Origin: Tridacna crocea
Lineage: Eukaryota > Mollusca > Bivalvia > Cardiida > Cardiidae
DNA length: 64,000 nt
Assembly: GCA_943736015.1 (NCBI GenBank)
Contig: OX031065.1
Location: 1,681,501-1,745,500, forward strand
Reading direction: 5' to 3'
A program made the translations under genes and the position numbers. The notes under the pieces were generated by a model, which was not told the DNA's origin, did no database searches, and saw only the letters and a program-made list of their open reading frames with translations. Of this stretch, positions 42,690 to 53,952 are shown one piece after another. Within the stretch, counting starts at the first letter, position 1, and every line of letters starts with the position of its first letter.

Positions 42690-43307
42690 GAAGTTAAAGA
42701 CCCCCCATTTCACACAGCATGGAACTATAGGCCAATAGAATTGATTGATATATTGGGTGGAAACCTGCTTCATGTTAAAGCCAGCTTCATTATCCTGATC
42801 AGTCATTAACTCTTGAATTAATCGGAACAATCTCGGTGTATTAATTTTTGTGAGTAGCTTTGACACAGATCCAACTGCACAAAACTTTCATATTATTCAT
42901 TGAGCAATTCTTTCTGATATTTTGTGAGTAAATATTGCTAAATCAATCTTGAAAATCAGGTATTGAAGTCTTTTTTTGTTCCTGATAATGTTTATTTTGT
43001 TTAATCGTAGGTTAAAAGGTTAACTTTTTACACCCTGAATATCTAAACTTGACCTTATCTGACGGCTTAAAATATGATCCAGTAAATCTAAGAAAGAATT
43101 TGTACCTCATAGGCTTGATGAAACAAGCAGTTGGCATAGATCATAGATCAGACTGCACATTTCTGCAAAGGCCCCACTGGTACTAAACCTATGCTACTAA
43201 AGGGTTTACGAAGCTGCACCAAATCAGTATTCAACTAGTGAGTTGTAATGTTGAATAACAGCTGTTGTAATGTGAAATGTTGCAAATTGTATAATGCTTG
43301 TAAGAGG

Positions 43308-43385
43308 TGAACTGTTTGCCTATATATAGGGTTTGTTAGAGGTGAAAGTTTGCCTATATATAGGCTTATTAGGAGGTACAAATTT
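43308..43385 (+). repeat. Two-copy tandem repeat, about 43-bp unit
   Basis: GAGGTGAACTGTTTGCCTAT and GAGGTGAAAGTTTGCCTATA, each followed by ATATAGG and GGTTTGTTA or GGCTTATTA. Confidence 0.65.
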
Positions 43386-43774
43386 GACTAGAGTTGGATG
43401 AAAAATTCTGATATTGAATTATTATATTTTGGATATTTAGTGCTACTAATAAATTGCGTTTTGATTGGCAAAAATTGTCTAGTTATCATTCTTTGGTGTC
43501 CCTGTATCACACAATCCTGACTTTTAACGACCCTGAGAATATTTGATCAATTGAATAGGAGTTTAACGCTTTTTTGACAGGTCATATCGCTGTGGTCCAA
43601 GTGCATCCACAAATGTATTTTCTGCATTTATCACACCATTTCTGACACAACTTTCATTCCAAGTCACTGACTTCTTGCCCATGTGCATCAGAGGTGAGAG
43701 ATGAAAAATTTAACCCAGGGAAAGAAGTCTCGGAAAACTTCTTGGGAAAAGGAGAAAATGCTGCTAACCCTGTT

Positions 43775-44005
43775 TTAACCCTTTACCAAACGACAAAATT
43801 GTAGACCAGTCCAAATTGAAAGTATTTGCAGACAACTTACTAAGTACGGATCAAAAATAGAAATTGGTTTTGGGAAGCAATTAGAAAACATTGTGGAAAA
43901 AGGAGAGAATGCTGGTTACCAGCATTTTCTCCTTTTTCCACAATGTTTTCTAAAGGCTTCATTCTGAGGGGCGTCAAAAGTAGGGATTGTGTGGTAATGG
44001 GTTAA
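43775..44005 (-). mobile_element. Family A MITE, complete
   Basis: TTAACCCTTTACCAAACGAC to GATTGTGTGGTAATGGGTTAA; stem GTGGAAAAAGG/CCTTTTTCCAC. A truncated copy ending GCTGCTAACCCTG lies directly to its left. Confidence 0.9.
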
Positions 44006-44039
44006 GTGGAAATTTCTGTTATTTTAGTAGATTTATCAG

Positions 44040-44234
44040 TTAACTCATTACGACGCAATGCCTACTTTTAACTACCTGAGAAAGAAGCTTTAGAAAACAT
44101 TGTGGGAAAAGGAGAAAATGCTGGTTCTACCCTTCACAAAACGAATTTCAAATTTTCAGTCACTCTTACTTTGTCGTCTGCAAATGCTTTCGATTTGAAC
44201 AAACCTAAAATGTTGTTGTTTGGTAATGAGTTAA
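44040..44234 (+). mobile_element. Family A MITE lacking the right palindrome arm
   Basis: TTAACTCATTACGACGCAAT to GTTGTTTGGTAATGAGTTAA, 195 bp; AAAATGCTGGT joins directly to TCTACCCTTCACAAAACG. Confidence 0.88.
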
Positions 44235-44539
44235 GAATATGTACTTTTTCATGATCTCTGAATTATGGTGAGGTTTTCATATTAGTAGGTTTATAGGGTA
44301 GAAATAAGCCCTGCACTCTTTCCCTCACAAAATCAACAACACATTTTGAAATGATTTCAAACCTATCTAAAAACTTGGCAGTAGATGAATGGAACCATTA
44401 TCCTCATTTATATCCATGGTCAGTTCAAATATAATTTGTCTTTTCTGGCCTTGTTGACCATAGGAAAGTGACCCAGGTAATGGTCAGGCTAGGGACATAT
44501 TTTGATCTGGACGGGTTATAGCTCTGTACCATGGTAAAA

Positions 44540-45770
44540 GATTTTTGTAATAATTATTCCCTGCAAAAAGTAGAGGGATATAGTCTTAGCGTTGTCAGTC
44601 CGTCTGTGTGTCTGTCTGTCCTTCCATTCGTCTGTGTGTCTGTCCAGGAAAATGTCTCCAATACCATTGAACAGAATTTCATGAAACTTTATACATTTGT
44701 ACAACAACCCATTCTGTTGAGATACATCTTTTTTTGAGTTGATGTAAAATGGCGGACTGGGAGCGATTTTTAAGTTGCGCCATCAAGTAGATTTTTTGGC
44801 AGGGTATATCATTTCAATGAAATTGCTTGTTTTCCTTGTATTTGATTTTTAAATGGACATAATATTTTTTTATTGATATTAAATTGTGACAATAATGTCT
44901 TTGAAGAGCTACATTATTCTGATAGTTTCCACTGCTACAGAAATACATAATGTTTTACTAACTTCCAAATGCAAGATTGCTTCACAGAAACTTTTCAATT
45001 GCAGACTGATAAAGTTATTCTATAATAAACTTACCAGCATAGCATCTACATTTATCCTTATTACTTCACAAATCAATGTCATTAACACCTGACTATCTGA
45101 AAATACATACATTTTCAATAAAATTACAAACTTCAGGCAACACAAAATATGTCAACTAAAATAGAGGAAAAAGTTAAGAAAGAGAAGTATGATCAATAAG
45201 TGTCCCACATTAATTGTGAATGTCCAAATAAAACATGAATAGCTATAAAATTGATATTCTGCCTTTATAAAGCAGGTCTTCCAACTGACAATCACTTTTG
45301 AATCTAAGTATCCTACTTACACAATGTGATTGCTCTGAAATTTTGAAACTATTGGCTATGAAATAAGAGTGCCTGTGTGTGTTAATTAGGTGAAATATGG
45401 TATGCAACAGCTGTAGCTGGGATTGAAATATACAATGAGGTACTAGTATAATCATGATGATGTAAGCTTGACAGCATGATGTCACATGAAATGTCACCAT
45501 GTCAAGCAAAGAGGAATTCCCTGGTCAACAGTGCACAAGTGTAAACCATAAGTACTACTACCAATCCTGAGAGAGAGAACCAGCGATTTCTCATTATATT
45601 CCCCCCCCTGCAAAACAAATGTTTTCGGGGGTATACTGGAATCAGCCTGTCTGTGTGTGTGTGTGTCTGTGTGTGCGACCGTCCCTGTGTGTACAAAATA
45701 TTAGTAATTGCCTGTTTCTGTCAAAGCGCTGGTGGGGGTATTAAGTCACATTTAGTGACAGCTCTAGTTT
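44540..45770 (+). repeat. Two family H pieces flanking unrecognised sequence
   Basis: An H left end with (GTCT)-rich TCCGTCTGTGTGTCTGTCTG at 44570-44660, and a second H copy at 45600-45770 (CCCCCCCTGCAAAACAAATG, GGGGGTATACTGGAATCAGC, ending GTGACAGCTCTAG). The middle includes AAAATGGCGGACTGGGAGCG at 44746. No exon. Confidence 0.55.
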
Positions 45771-45779
45771 TCCCTACCT

Positions 45780-45990
45780 TTCCCACTCAGCGCTAGCAGG
45801 ACATTCTTTTGCTTACAGCACTTGAAAACGGAGTAGCCAGTTTCCTTCTGAGAATTGATGATTGTCAGTGTAACAGGATTCATTCCCTGCTGACTACTGA
45901 ATATTGTTACAACTGTGGAAGAGCAGCCGGTGGCTTGGGAAGAATATTGTGTGAAGTGCTGTTAAGAAATCTATAGGAAAGCATGGATGG
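45780..45990 (+). repeat. SINE body fragment
   Basis: TGTAACAGGATTCATTCCCT, GAGCAGCCGGTGGCTTGGGA and AAAGCATGGATGG follow the order of the 35826 SINE; head remnant CTTACAGCACTTG only. Confidence 0.55.
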
Positions 45991-46103
45991 CAAAATGGCA
46001 AAAAAAAATGAACAGATGATTTCTGTCCTTGAGACCATTAGAAAAATGTGTCAGAAAAGGAGAAATTGAAAGTTACCAATATTTTCTCCTTTTTCACAAT
46101 GTT

Positions 46104-46531
46104 TAATTGCACAAAATGTGCCCTCTGAACTTCATTTAACCCTTTCCCAAACGACAAATTTTGGACTCTTCCAAGCTGAAAGAGTTTGCAGACGACAATT
46201 TTAGATTTTGAGAAAATGGCAGAAAGTTGTCAAAAAGGGTAGAAAACACTGTGGAAAAAGGAGAAATTGCTCGTTATGAGCAATTTCTCCTTTTCCCACA
46301 GTGTTTTCAAGAGACTTTTACTGCAGACACGTAAAAACCAGGGCTTGTTTGGGAAAGGCTTAAACATCAAATTGCAGAAAATTTGCCTTCTGAATTCTTA
46401 AGTTACACTTCAGATTTCACAAAATGTGCCCTCTGAACTTCATTTACACATCAAATTGCAGAAAATTTGCCTTCTGAACTTTTAAGTTACACCTCAGATT
46501 TCACAAAATGTGCTCTCTGAATTTCAGTTAC
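46104..46531 (+). repeat. Tandem repeat of about 83 bp split by a MITE
   Basis: CACAAAATGTGCCCTCTGAACTTC followed by CATCAAATTGCAGAAAATTT recurs at 46374-46449 and 46450-46531; the first junction is interrupted by the MITE at 46136-46373. Confidence 0.85.
46136..46373 (-). mobile_element. Family A MITE with a family C-type loop
   Basis: A-type ends (TTAACCCTTTCCCAAACGAC and TTGTTTGGGAAAGGCTTAA) but palindrome centre AAATTGCTCGTTATGAGCAA, as in family C. Inserted in a tandem repeat at TTAA. Confidence 0.9.
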
Positions 46532-46789
46532 ACTAGTATTTTTACAGATATTGTAGTTCAAATATTGGTATTACTGCTGTATTATTTCAGAAGAAATAAT
46601 TTCAGTTTGAAAACTGGTATCATAAGATATGATCTAAATTGACATTAAATTGCAGCCAGATTAAAAATGTAATTGCTATGGAAGCAGTAGATACAGTTAT
46701 GTTGTTTAGATCAGAGATGTAACATGCAAGGACAGAAGAGTAAACGTAACATTGACTTTAAGATGTGCGTGTGCTGTGTTAATGAACAG

Positions 46790-46948
46790 GAATATATGTG
46801 CAAGGATACTGAAAGGGTTGATATTCCTCTGGTTGTTATTGATGGTGTGGACACAGTTGGTCGGCCTGATACGATCTACGGTTGTGGAAATAATGCTGCT
46901 TCCGTATGTCATCTTACACCACACTATCCACAAAATGGAGGACCAAAA
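46790..46948 (+). CDS. Gene 3 exon 4 (53 codons, phase 0-0)
   Basis: Acceptor TTAATGAACAG ends at 46789; an alternative phase-0 acceptor at 46762 (GACTTTAAG) would add nine residues. The donor is CCAAAA|GTAAAG. The peptide begins EYMCKDTERVDIPLVVIDGV and contains GRPDTIYGCGNNAAS; its composition is unlike the low-complexity repeat translations around it. The in-frame junction with exon 56948 would read PK-FTVT, similar to the R/K-F-x-V/I docking motif of SPAK/OSR1 kinases known from some chloride transporters; that is inference only. Confidence 0.6.
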
Positions 46949-46959
46949 GTAAAGAGTGT

Positions 46960-48000
46960 TTTTTCTTATTTCTTTGCACCATATTGTCAAATTTTATGTG
47001 ACATAATTTTCCTGTTTTCTTTGAGTTTGGTTTATATTATGTGGGTTTCCAATGTTTTTATGGTATGTTACATATAGTCAAACCTTTATTTAATAATCCT
47101 GAATTATAATCACCTTAAAATGGAAGCCGTTTGAAAACACTATATAAAAAGGCAAAAATGCTGATAACCAGCATTTACTCCTTTTTACACAATGTTTTCT
47201 ATCATTTCCAAGATAGATTTCATGAATTGAATCATATTGAATTTTGTTGTCTGCCAATGCTTTCAGTTTAAATACAAGTTCAAAAGATAACTTTTAAAGT
47301 CCGGAATAAATCCAACCGACATATAAGTCCAGAAATAAGACCCAAATAATAGTTGATAAAGATGCTTTACTGGTTAATGGTGGGTATTTAGAATTTTTAC
47401 ATCTCACCAAATTGAAAAATATTTAATTACATCACTGAAAAATTATATCATATGAAAAAATAATACAAATCATCAATAATTAAGATCCTAAAATTACAAA
47501 AATTTTTTTTTTGGTGGTGTTCCCTTAAAAGGCAACGTAACCTCTTAAGGTATTTTTAGATTTTGCGTCAAAAATCAATAAAGCATTGTGGGAATGTCAG
47601 GTGACTGGCACATGACTCATACTTTTATGCTTAAATTCCATTACATAACAAACATATAGTAATTATTTTCCATAATGTCTTCTGCAGACGCTATCTTTGA
47701 AACTTTGTTTGTGTATCCCTGTATCTAAATGAGGGAATTGATCATCTATAAATAGAATAATTTTTTTTAACTGTCTCCCGCCTGTGTCGACCTGACTGTA
47801 GTAAATGTCTAATTTCTCATGTTGTCGGACGGGTTTCAACTACTGGGGATTTATGAATGAAAATGAAAAGGCTTTGGGAGTATAAGAATGATTTTTTTTG
47901 CTTTTTTGCAAAGTTTTCGTCCCAAAATCTGAGGGCCACCTTTAAATGTCATCTGGTATAGTGTTGAATACTTGATACAGCATATCAAAACTCCAGACTT
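46960..48000. other. Intron stretch: one decayed MITE
   Basis: Old family A copy at about 47085-47290 (TGAAAACACTATATAAAAAG, GCTGATAACCAGC). Downstream, a segment near 47460-47680 (CACTGAAAAATTATATCATA, CTTAAAAGGCAACGTAACCT) recurs in reverse complement at 52480-52690, an undetermined dispersed repeat. Confidence 0.5.
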
Positions 48001-48003
48001 GTC

Positions 48004-48262
48004 CACCCGCCCCGTTGGCTCAGTGGTGAGCGTGTCGGACTCATGACCTGGTGGTTGTGAGTTCGATACCCGGTTGAGACGAACTTTCTTTACGGTGTAT
48101 TTTCGCCTCTCACCTCTGCTGCAGCTTGTGAGAAAAGTAGTCGGTGGCTTTGGAAAGAAAGTTGTGTTAGTACTGGTGTAAGAAAGCCAGGAAACACATG
48201 TGTGTCACCGACCACCATGATATGACCTTAGCTGTTAAAGTGGCATTAAACCCTAATACAAC
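48004..48262 (+). mobile_element. tRNA-derived SINE, plus orientation
   Basis: Head GCCCCGTTGGCTCAGTGGTGAG...GTGAGTTCGATACCCGG at 48010-48074 has A and B boxes; body with GTCGGTGGCTTTGGAAAGAA; ends near AAACCCTAATACAACCAACC. Confidence 0.82.
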
Positions 48263-48299
48263 CAACCAACCAGACTTGTCCATATTGAAAGTATTAATT

Positions 48300-48505
48300 G
48301 TACTAAACAAAAATTTTAGACTTGCCGCAATTTAAAGCTTTTACAAGCAACAATTCAAATGTAGCTCAAATGATGATTTCTGTCTTTAATAGGGTGTCTT
48401 TAATAGGGTGGACAGCATTGAGGGAAAAGGAGAAAATGCTGATTATCAGCATTTTCTCCATTTCCCAAAATGTTTTCAAAAGGATTCTATCTCAAAGAAA
48501 TGAAT
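48300..48505 (-). mobile_element. Family A MITE, old
   Basis: TAAACAAAAATTTTAGACTT to a palindrome with CTGATTATCAG loop; right terminus lost beside the tentative microexon. Contains a small GGGTGTCTTTAATA duplication. Confidence 0.65.
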
Positions 48506-48558
48506 CAATGTATGTTTTTTTTATGGCACATCGACTTGCAGCGTTAGTTAATGCACAG

Positions 48559-48594
48559 ATTAAAATTGAAGAGAAAGTAAAAACTTTTAAGAAT
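48559..48594 (+). CDS. Tentative 12-codon microexon of gene 3
   Basis: AATGCACAG at 48550-48558 could be an acceptor and AAGAAT|GTGAGT is a fair donor; the 36 bases encode IKIEEKVKTFKN, phase 0-0, compatible with exons at 46790 and 56948. The frame is also open upstream through MAHRLAALVNAQ, so a longer exon of another phase is possible. It lies just 3' of a decayed MITE. Evidence is splice-site shape and phase only. Confidence 0.22.
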
Positions 48595-48682
48595 GTGAGT
48601 AGAGAGTATAATTTATGATGACAGAAGTGTTTTGAAATGATTCTATAATGGTAATAAAATAAAGTCTTCTTTCTCAGGGTTA

Positions 48683-49130
48683 TTAACCCTTTACCACACA
48701 ATGACGACTTATACCAACCCTGAGGAAGAAGCCTTTTGAAAACATTGAGGGAAAAGAAGAAAATGCTGGAAACCAGCATTTTCCCCTTTTCCAACAGAGT
48801 TTCCTACCCTATCAAAGCAAAATTGTGTCATTGAAGCCACTACAAAATTTTGGTTTGCAAATGCTTTCAGCTTTAACCTTTTACTCCATAAGTTATTTCT
48901 TTGGGATCTCTAATTGACCCAAGTAACTGCAAGGATGAAGCTGTTTCTTATGTGTATATGACACCTTTTCATAGTATAGAAGACATTGTGGCAAAAGGTG
49001 AAATTGCTCGTCATGAGCAATTTCACCTTTTGCCACAATGTTTTCTAAAGACTCTTAAATACGTAGACATGAGTATTTATGGAGTAAAGGGTTAATAGGT
49101 GTAAAATTTTGCCGTGTGTTAAAGGGTTAA
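48683..49130 (+). mobile_element. Family A MITE split by a family C copy
   Basis: TTAACCCTTTACCACACAAT; interrupted at 48873 and resuming after 49095 with TAGGTGTAAAATTTTGCC to TTAAAGGGTTAA at 49130. Confidence 0.85.
48873..49095 (-). mobile_element. Family C MITE nested in a family A copy
   Basis: TTAACCTTTTACTCCATAAG to TTTATGGAGTAAAGGGTTAA; palindrome GGCAAAAGGTGAAATTGCTC around GTCATGAG. Confidence 0.9.
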
Positions 49131-49429
49131 AACATGGGGTTGTCAGGTCTAAATTTATCATTCAAAGCACAATTACCATGTCGTCTACAAAGTTTTTAGA
49201 CTACTAAATTATAATGCCGTTGATGATGGATTTCTGTCTGACGGAGTAGAAATCACGGTGAAAAAGAGAAAATGTAGTCTTATGCATTTTATCCTTATCC
49301 TACAATGTTTGCACAGGCACTTATTTCTTTCTCAAACAATGAACTTTTTTTATTTTCCCACTTGTGAAAGCATTTGCAGATAACGGTTTGAATTTTTCTG
49401 GATCATTTCAAAACTTGAGATTGTGCATT

Positions 49430-50110
49430 ATCTCCCACTAGATGGCATTCTACAGGTACACATCTATCTAATTAGGCATTCTGGGTACAGAACCGGACTA
49501 CTTTTCTACACGACAACCGTTACTTTGAATTTCAATTAGTGCAATTCACTCAGCCATAATTAGCAATTTAGAGAAATCTGGAATTAAAACAGGCCGGATT
49601 TCTCCTCAAATGTATTGATAATTATCGCCCGCTAGATCATCCGCGCATTCTACCAATACACATCTATCACATTTGGGCTTTCTGGGTACAGAACCAGACG
49701 ACTTTTCTATGTGTCAACTGTTACTTTGAATTTCAAACTAAATCAACATTTACTCAATAAAAGGTTACCTGGTGCAGTTTATTCCACTATGATCATCAAT
49801 TTAGAGAAATCTGGAGCTAAAAGAGGCCTGATTTCTCCTCAAATGTATCGATAAAAGTCATTTTCTCCATTGCTACTTTATAGCTCATAATACAATCCCC
49901 CGATATTGGGGGAGTAATGCGTAATAGCAGACAGGTCGAATCTTGGAAGAATATGACATGGGCAGACGTTTTCTCCATTGCTACTTTATAGCCCATATTT
50001 CTACAATCCCCCGATATTCAGGGGGAGTGATGCGTTATAGCAGACAGGTCGAATCTTGGAAGAATATGACATGGGTAGATGTTTTCTCCATTACGCTACT
50101 TCACATCTTT
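49430..50110 (+). repeat. Dispersed repeat K plus 118-bp tandem duplication
   Basis: Two copies of GATCATTCTAC/GATGGCATTCTAC...ACATCTATC (49440, 49645) related to 20815-21000; then TTTTCTCCATTGCTACTTTA...GACATGGGCAGACG units at 49860-49969 and 49970-50090. CCCCCGATATTGGGGGAG is a small hairpin in each unit. Confidence 0.7.
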
Positions 50111-50482
50111 GTGAGCCAAGGTTACGATCAATACGTGGATCTTACCTTGGCGGATCGAGCCCGATTTCAAGATTTCTGCGATACGCCCCCTATTGGATGC
50201 TGCTTATTATCGCCCTTTACATCATATTTCTTATAGCCAATGAAATATCGTTTTACAAACCACTTACGAATACAATAATTCGACATAAAGCAATGACCAC
50301 AAACGTACTTTGACATTCCATGGTCAGGTGCTGGGATACAGCCTAAAACCTTCGATAATTGATTGGTCACATTAAAACTTAATGTAAATATTGTTTGTTT
50401 AACATGTCTTTTTCGTTAATAAATCATTACAGATCCTGCACACATCCATGGAGGTATTCATGTTGACCTTCTTTTTTTATCC

Positions 50483-50662
50483 AAAAGGTTGCGACCTGGT
50501 TCTATTTTTATCAAAGATGAAATGCTATGAGCGATGTGATTACGTGCAGCTAGAGCTAGCTGCAACCAATGAAAATGCATATCAGGAGAACATCGAAATC
50601 AAGCTCGATCCACCAAGGGTAGAGTAGCATAGTGGATCGTCACCCTTGGCTTGCGAAGATGG
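50483..50662 (+). repeat. Dispersed repeat J, plus copy
   Basis: TTTATCAAAGATGAAATGCT, GCAGCTAGAGCTAGCTGCAA and CACCCTTGGCTTGCGAAGAT pair with the inverted copy at 23083-23275. AGCTAGAGCTAGCT is a perfect palindrome. Confidence 0.7.
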
Positions 50663-50799
50663 CTACTTCATAGCGTGTACAATATTGGGGGGGGAGTGAT
50701 GCGTCTTAATAGATGGTCGAATCTTCAAAGAAATGACATGTGCAGACAACAGATATTTGTGGTAGGGGTTAAAAACATGGGCTTGTTTGATAAATGTTG

Positions 50800-50960
50800 T
50801 TAACCAAACAACAAAATTTCGGTCTGGGCCAATTTCAAAAGGTTTGCAGAGGACAAATTAATTATGACTTGAAGGATGATTTTTGTCTATTATAGTGTTG
50901 AAAACATTGTGGGAATAGAAGAAAATGCTGGTTACCAGCATTTTCTTCACATCCCTTAAA
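50800..50960 (-). mobile_element. Family A MITE, truncated after the palindrome
   Basis: TTAACCAAACAACAAAATTT to GCATTTTCTTCACATCCC; the ACCACACAAT end is missing. Confidence 0.7.
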
Positions 50961-51159
50961 GGTGGCCCTTAGGAATCTGGGACGAAAATTTTACAAAAAT
51001 ACAAAAATATTATCCTTATACTCCCAAAGCCTTATAATCGTCATTCATAAAACCCAAGTAGTCGAAAATCATCTGACAACACGAGAAATTAGAGATTTGC
51101 CAAGGTCGACATCGATGGGAAACACATTCTATTTTTACATGAACAACTCACTCATTATA

Positions 51160-52380
51160 TAGGGGGGTATATAGGAGTCAGCTTGTTGGTCGGTCGGTCC
51201 GTTCGTCTATCCATCCGTCGGTCGGTCTGTAGCTATTGTCCGCTCTATTTCTCATAAACTACCAGACAAATTTTATTCAAACTTCACAGGTAAACTCAGT
51301 ATCAAGCAGAGATATGCATATGAAATGTTGGTTATGGTTCATTGATTTTTCACTGAGTTAGGGCCCTTTCATGAAATTTCATGTCCGCTCTTTTTCTCAT
51401 CAACTATTGGACAGATTTGGTTCAAACTACACAGGTAAACTCAGTATCAAGCAGAGATGTGCATATGAAATGTTGGTTATGGTTCATTGATTTTTCACTG
51501 AGTTATGGCCCTGGATTTTGGACAAATTTCTTCCAAACTTCATGGATAGACTTTGCACTCAGCAAAGATGCGCATATCATAAATTGTTCTTAGTTAATTA
51601 AATAAAATTTCCAAGAGCTAAGCCCTTTTTCGTCGTTCTCTTTATGACGGTGCCCTTGCTGAATTGATGAAAATAAATTATACTTTTGATAGAATACTTT
51701 TAACACAGCTGTCCGTCCGTCGGTCGGTCTGTAGCTTTTTGTCCGCTCTATTTCTCATAAACTACTTGACGAATTTTATTCAAACTTCACAGGTAGACTC
51801 AGTATCAAGCAGAGATGTGCATATGAAATGTTGGTTATGGTTCATTGATTTTTCACTGAGTTAGGCCCTTTCATGAAATTTCTTGTCCGCTCTTTTTCTC
51901 ATCAACTATTGGACAGATTTGGTTCAAACTACACAAATAGACTAGGTATCAAGCAGAGATGTGCATATCCTATTTTGGTTATGGTTTATTTAGGTTTCAT
52001 GGAGTTATGGCCCTTTGATGATTCTGGACAAATTTCTTTCAAACTTCATGGATAGACTTTGCGCTCAGCAAAGATATGCATATCATAAATTGTTCTTAGT
52101 TAATTAAATAAAATTTCCAAGAGCTTAGCCCTTTTTTGTCGTTCTCTTTATGACGGTGCCCTTGCTGAATTGATGAAAATGAATTATACTTTTGATAGAA
52201 TACTTTTAACACAGCTTCAAGAAGTCATTGCAGGATATTCATCACCTTCAGTGATAGCTCTGGTATAATTGACTCTCCAGTCACTTATTTTGCATTCCTG
52301 TGACATTAATCTGTTTTGTGACAAGGAGCTGTTGGGGGTGGGGGGGTATGATCACGTTTAGTGATAGCTCTAGTTTACAT
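51160..52380 (+). repeat. Family H element, long form with a duplicated block of about 500 bp
   Basis: Starts GGGGGGTATATAGGAGTCAG, then (GGTCG/TCCG)-rich DNA, 148-bp subrepeats (CTCTTTTTCTCATCAACTAT, GGTATCAAGCAGAGATGTGC), a CGTCGTTCTCTTTATGACGG block at 51631 and again at 52137, and the H tail GTTTAGTGATAGCTCTAG. Confidence 0.75.
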
Positions 52381-53090
52381 ACTGGAAATACACTGACGAA
52401 GCTTCAAACATAGCTTCCAAAGAAGATATTATGAAAAATAGTTACATGTTTGTTATGTAATGGAATTTAAGCGTCATTAGTCACATGCTAGTCACTTAAC
52501 AATCCCACAATGCATTTTTTTTATTTTTGGCACGAAATTTGAAAATAGCTTAAGAGGCTATGTAGCCTTTTAAGGGAATACTATCAAATAATTTTTTTTG
52601 GTAATTCTATGATTCTTAATTATTGATGATTTGTATTTTTTTTTCATATAAATTTCAGTGATATATATATTTTTTTATTTGGTGTGATGTAAAATATCTA
52701 AGTACCCACCTTTAATGTTTTTAGAGCACTTTTTTCAATGTTCATTAAAAGTTAGGATCGTGTGGTAAAGGTTTAAAAGTTTAAAACCTCATGCTCTGCA
52801 TAAAAAAGCGGGGTTCTCCATGGTAAAGCCACAAATCACAATGTTGAAGAACAGTCTTGATTTCTTTGGCTCATTTAAAATGCAATTTGTAGGCTGATTC
52901 CATAAAATATTCAGGAAATGTTTTATCATCTTGGCTCATCAGTTAATCAATATATGTAACTAGATAAAGAAAATGTAAGGAATGGCAAAATCCTGGGTTT
53001 CAAACCATCATGCTTACTGTAGTTTACTGGGTTGTTTGGTTTAGTTTGTCAAAATGAAGAAATAAGCTGCTAAACATAGGCTTCTTTGTC
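52381..53090. other. Intron stretch, mostly unrecognised
   Basis: 52480-52690 is the reverse-complement relative of about 47460-47680. A lone family A end (AGGATCGTGTGGTAAAGG) is at 52756-52775. CATAAAATATTCAGGAAATG near 52905 recurs at 53665. Confidence 0.5.
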
Positions 53091-53093
53091 ATT

Positions 53094-53322
53094 TTAACCC
53101 TTTCCCAAACAATCCCTGGTTTTTACGGGTCTGGAATAGTAGCAATTTGAAAACATTGTGGGAAAAGGAGAAAATGCTGGTAACCAGCATTTTTTCCTTT
53201 TCCCACAATGTTTTCTACCCTATCGTAGACAGAAATCACCTTTTCAGCGAGAGTTGAATTGTCGTCTGCAAATGCTTTCAATTTGGTCTAGTCCAAAAAT
53301 CTGTCGTTTGGGAAAGGGTTAA
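53094..53322 (+). mobile_element. Family A MITE, TTTCCC-end subfamily, 229 bp
   Basis: TTAACCCTTTCCCAAACAAT and CGTTTGGGAAAGGGTTAA: the A-to-C change in the left end is matched in the right end, defining a subfamily. Confidence 0.92.
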
Positions 53323-53404
53323 CAGAATACAGAATGTTGGATTGGTTCATTTTAAGACAATTTGCAGACGATTACCGGTACTTGAGTATGTCTAAAATGA
53401 TGGA

Positions 53405-53572
53405 ATTTGTCTAATAACCAGCATTTTCTCCTTTTCCCACAATATTTTCTACCCTTCCCAAGCCAAATTTTAATTTTTCAGTCACTTTTATTTTGTTGTC
53501 TGCAAATGCTTTGGATTTCGACAAGCCTAAAATAAGTGTGTTTGAAACTTGCATTTGTTTGGTAATGTGAGC
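53405..53572 (+). mobile_element. Family A MITE, right half
   Basis: One arm (AACCAGCATTTTCTCC) and right half to GTTTGGTAATGTG; left half missing. Confidence 0.7.
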
Positions 53573-53721
53573 TGGCTTCTGATAAAGGCAGAAATCACAC
53601 TGTTGAAGAACCATCTTGATTTCTCTTGCTCATAAAAAATGTAATTTGTTGACAAATTCCATGAAATATTCAGGACATTTTTTATCATCTTGGCTCATCA
53701 GTAAATCAGTAGGTAACTCAA

Positions 53722-53952
53722 TTAACCCTTTCCCAAACAATCCCTGGTTTTTACAGGTCAGGAATAGAAGCCTTTTGAAAACAGTTTGTGGGAAAAGGAG
53801 AAAATGCTGGAAACCAGCATTTTCTCCTTTTCCCACAATGTTTTCTACCCTATCATATTGAAATATCATCCTTTTAGCAACTGTTAATTTGTCATCTGCA
53901 AAATGCTTTCAATTTAGTCTGGTCCAAACTTTGCCGTTTGGAAAAGGTTTAA
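53722..53952 (+). mobile_element. Family A MITE, TTTCCC subfamily
   Basis: TTAACCCTTTCCCAAACAAT to GCCGTTTGGAAAAGGTTTAA; its right TTAA is the left TTAA of the next copy. Confidence 0.9.

Noticed and set aside
48010-48074. tRNA gene
   Set aside because: A and B boxes are present but the arms do not fold into a complete cloverleaf and a SINE body follows; the same applies to 33070-33140, 1640-1700 and 61210-61300.
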